Assembly (NCBI GenBank): GCA_943325595.2
Contig: CALPQA020000089.1
Location: forward strand, 1 to 7,261
DNA from: Auritidibacter sp. Marseille-P8566
GTDB lineage: Bacteria > Bacteroidota > Bacteroidia > Flavobacteriales > Flavobacteriaceae
Reading direction: 5' to 3'
Length of the DNA stretch: 7,261 nucleotides
Below the pieces are notes generated by a model, which was given only the letters and a program-made list of their open reading frames with translations, ran no database searches and was not told where the DNA came from. A program made the position numbers and the translations under genes. Every line of letters starts with the position of its first letter. Position 1 is the stretch's first letter. Below are positions 5,457 through 7,261 of the stretch, in pieces.

Positions 5457-6836
5457 TTGAATTTATCACAATACACGAAAGAGTTTTCTTATAATTTAAA
5501 ATTAGCTTATCCCGTTATTCTTGGGATGCTCGGTCATACACTGATTGCAATTGTAGACAATATAATGGTTGGAAATCTTGGTTCAACCGAGCTAGCAGCT
5601 GTTTCACTAGGGAGTAGTTTTGTTTTTATTGGAATGTCCATCGGAATTGGATTCTCAACAGCAATAACACCACTTGTAGCCGAGGCTGATGCCGAAAAAG
5701 ACGATAAAAAAATACGCTCTATTTTTCACCACGGACTTTTGTCTTGTACAATATTGGGAATTGTATTGTTCATTTTAATAGTTTTGGCAAAACCGATAAT
5801 GCTGCTCATGCACCAACCAAAAGAAGTAGTCGATTTGGCTGCCCCTTATATTGATTGGGTAGCGTTTTCATTAATTCCTGTAATTGTATTTCAAGGATAC
5901 AAGCAATTTTCTGATGGATTATCAAAAACCAAATATTCAATGTACGCCATTTTTTTTACCAATGTCGTGCATGTTTTTCTGAATTATATGTTGATTTATG
6001 GAATTTGGATTTTTCCAAAGATGGGGATTTTGGGAGCAGCCTTAGGAACAGTTATTTCTAGAATTGCGATGGTTGTTTTCATGCATTATATAATGAAAAG
6101 CAACTCAGAACTCAAACCGTACTTCAAAAACTTTAGTTTTAAAGAAATAAAGAAGTCAATGCTCCAAAAAATTTCTAATTTAGGACTTCCTTCTGCAATG
6201 CAAATGCTTTTCGAAGTGGCTCTTTTTACTGCTGCAATTTGGCTTTCGGGCTCCATCGGGAAAACCAGTCAAGCTGCTAACCAAATAGCATTAACTTTGG
6301 CCACAACAACTTTTATGTTTGCCATGGGTTTGAGTGTTGCTGCTACAATTCGCGTGGGAAACCAAAAAGGATTAATGGATTATAAAAAGCTAATCACAGT
6401 GGCAAGGTCAGTTTTTTTAGTAACCATCGTTGTAGAAACTATTTTCGGTATTTTATTCGTAGTTTTACATAATTTCTTACCGCATTTATTTCTAAACATG
6501 GACAATGTAAACCAAGTTGTTGAAAATAAAGAGGTAATTTATATTGCTTCCAAGTTGCTTTTAGTAGCGGCAGTTTTCCAAATTTCAGATGGAATTCAAG
6601 TAGTCGTTTTGGGAGCTTTAAGAGGTTTGCAAGATGTGAAAGTCCCAATGTATATTACCTTTGTCGCCTATTGGATAGTTGGTTTTCCTATTTCATTTTA
6701 TCTCGGAAAATATACAGAACTTCAAGCAGTCGGCGTATGGATTGGACTTTTATCAGGACTTTCAACTGCAGCATTATTTTTGTATATTCGCTTTCATAAA
6801 TTAACAAATAAACACGCACGTTCAAATTTTAATTAA
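5457..6836 (+). CDS. MATE family efflux transporter (NorM type)
   Basis: A 459-residue inner-membrane antiporter that should expel cationic or drug-like compounds in exchange for H+ or Na+. Twelve hydrophobic segments fall in the usual two bundles of six, with a basic cytoplasmic loop at about 215-240 (KNFSFKEIKKS) joining them. Family residues are visible: VDNIMVGNLG (33-42) in helix 1, D34 included, GFSTAITPLVAEA (65-77), E253 in helix 7 (MLFEVALF), QAANQIAL (272-279) and D378 (QISDGIQ). E253 and D378 correspond to the cation-coordinating acidic residues of NorM, and ALRGLQDVKVP (387-397) is a conserved family segment. Length is normal and no key residue is missing. The start is TTG at 5457: there is no ATG before codon 24, which is already inside helix 1. 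A promoter lies just upstream, and the SPFH-domain gene follows after 12 bases. The substrate cannot be told from sequence. Confidence 0.93.
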   Translation: MNLSQYTKEFSYNLKLAYPVILGMLGHTLIAIVDNIMVGNLGSTELAAVSLGSSFVFIGMSIGIGFSTAITPLVAEADAEKDDKKIRSIFHHGLLSCTILGIVLFILIVLAKPIMLLMHQPKEVVDLAAPYIDWVAFSLIPVIVFQGYKQFSDGLSKTKYSMYAIFFTNVVHVFLNYMLIYGIWIFPKMGILGAALGTVISRIAMVVFMHYIMKSNSELKPYFKNFSFKEIKKSMLQKISNLGLPSAMQMLFEVALFTAAIWLSGSIGKTSQAANQIALTLATTTFMFAMGLSVAATIRVGNQKGLMDYKKLITVARSVFLVTIVVETIFGILFVVLHNFLPHLFLNMDNVNQVVENKEVIYIASKLLLVAAVFQISDGIQVVVLGALRGLQDVKVPMYITFVAYWIVGFPISFYLGKYTELQAVGVWIGLLSGLSTAALFLYIRFHKLTNKHARSNFN

Positions 6837-6848
6837 AAATCACATCAA

Positions 6849-7261
6849 ATGGTAGTATTCACGGTCATATTAGGTATTATTTTGTTTTTTATTAGTTTTT
6901 CTTTTAAAAACAGCAATCCAAACTTATCCAAGTTTTCAGGAATTTTAAAATTTGCAGGTGTAATTGTTATCTTTCTCGGGCTTTCTTCTTCCATGTTCAA
7001 GCAAATTGATGCAGGAAAAGTGGGTGTTCAATCACTTTACGGAAATGTACAATCGGATATTTTAGAAAGTGGACTACATGTCATCAATCCCCTCTTAGAT
7101 GTAACCGATTTTGACATCCAAACTCAAAATTATACCATGTCTGCCATTCATGCCGAAGGCGCTCAAGAAGGAGACGATGCAATTCGTGTATTATCTAATG
7201 ACGGATTAGAAGTTGTAATTGATTTAACCGTTTTATATCGAATAACCCCTGCCGATGCGCC
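6849..7261 (+). CDS. Prohibitin/SPFH-domain membrane protein, N-terminal part (3' end beyond the window)
   Basis: The first 137 codons of a membrane-anchored SPFH (band 7/prohibitin) protein. Residues about 2-18 and 33-50 are two hydrophobic segments. The SPFH domain starts directly after with IDAGKVGVQSLYGNVQSDILESGLHVINPL (53-82), the characteristic prohibitin opening, and continues through VLSNDGLEVVIDLTVLYRI (114-132). Such proteins assemble into large ring or cage complexes at the inner membrane and often modulate membrane proteases such as FtsH; that role is family knowledge, not shown here. Prohibitin homologues usually have a single N-terminal anchor, so the extra first helix is a small variation. 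The 12-base gap to the MATE gene, with no terminator or promoter in it, suggests co-transcription. The C-terminal coiled coil is not in view. Confidence 0.88.
   Translation, partial: MVVFTVILGIILFFISFSFKNSNPNLSKFSGILKFAGVIVIFLGLSSSMFKQIDAGKVGVQSLYGNVQSDILESGLHVINPLLDVTDFDIQTQNYTMSAIHAEGAQEGDDAIRVLSNDGLEVVIDLTVLYRITPADA

Noticed and set aside
6439..6648. Minus-strand open frame inside the MATE gene
   Set aside because: It lies opposite conserved membrane helices and the D378 region, so it is a shadow frame.

Overview
The window reads as ordinary chromosome from a low-GC member of the Bacteroidota, most likely Flavobacterium or a close relative in the Flavobacteriaceae. The protein families (DUF6150, DUF6929, DUF2007, an ABC-F ATPase, a NorM-type MATE pump) are, from memory, typical of that group. 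The promoter signals fit the Bacteroidota TTG / TAnnTTTG consensus, and no gene has a clear purine-rich Shine-Dalgarno sequence. I see no mobile element, CRISPR array, tRNA or rRNA.

Layout, left to right. A TPR-containing protein enters from the left edge (1-528) and is followed after 11 bases by menC (540-1583), the o-succinylbenzoate synthase of menaquinone synthesis, which has no ATG and appears to start at TTG. Next comes a run of small genes: a secreted DUF6150 repeat protein (1645-1983), a 66-residue single-span membrane protein with a very basic tail (2063-2263), and a DUF2007 protein (2351-2569) closed by a clear intrinsic terminator. A well-formed promoter at 2600-2629 then starts an ABC-F ATPase (2679-4313). 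Convergent to it lies a DUF6929 protein on the minus strand (4332-5165).

The 291 bases between the DUF6929 gene and the MATE gene are the most informative non-routine part. They hold, on the minus strand, the broken front end of a secreted protein: a signal peptide and a short mature start, then an in-frame TAG, then only 17 more codons. An AT-rich palindrome and the promoter of the rightward MATE gene are also there. The MATE pump (5457-6836, also TTG-initiated) is followed after 12 bases by a prohibitin/SPFH-domain membrane protein (6849 to the right edge), probably in the same transcript.

I see no convincing new multi-gene system. The points most worth a second look are the decayed secreted-protein gene, the nested 3x2 repeat architecture of the DUF6150 protein, the two TTG starts, and the small basic membrane protein.
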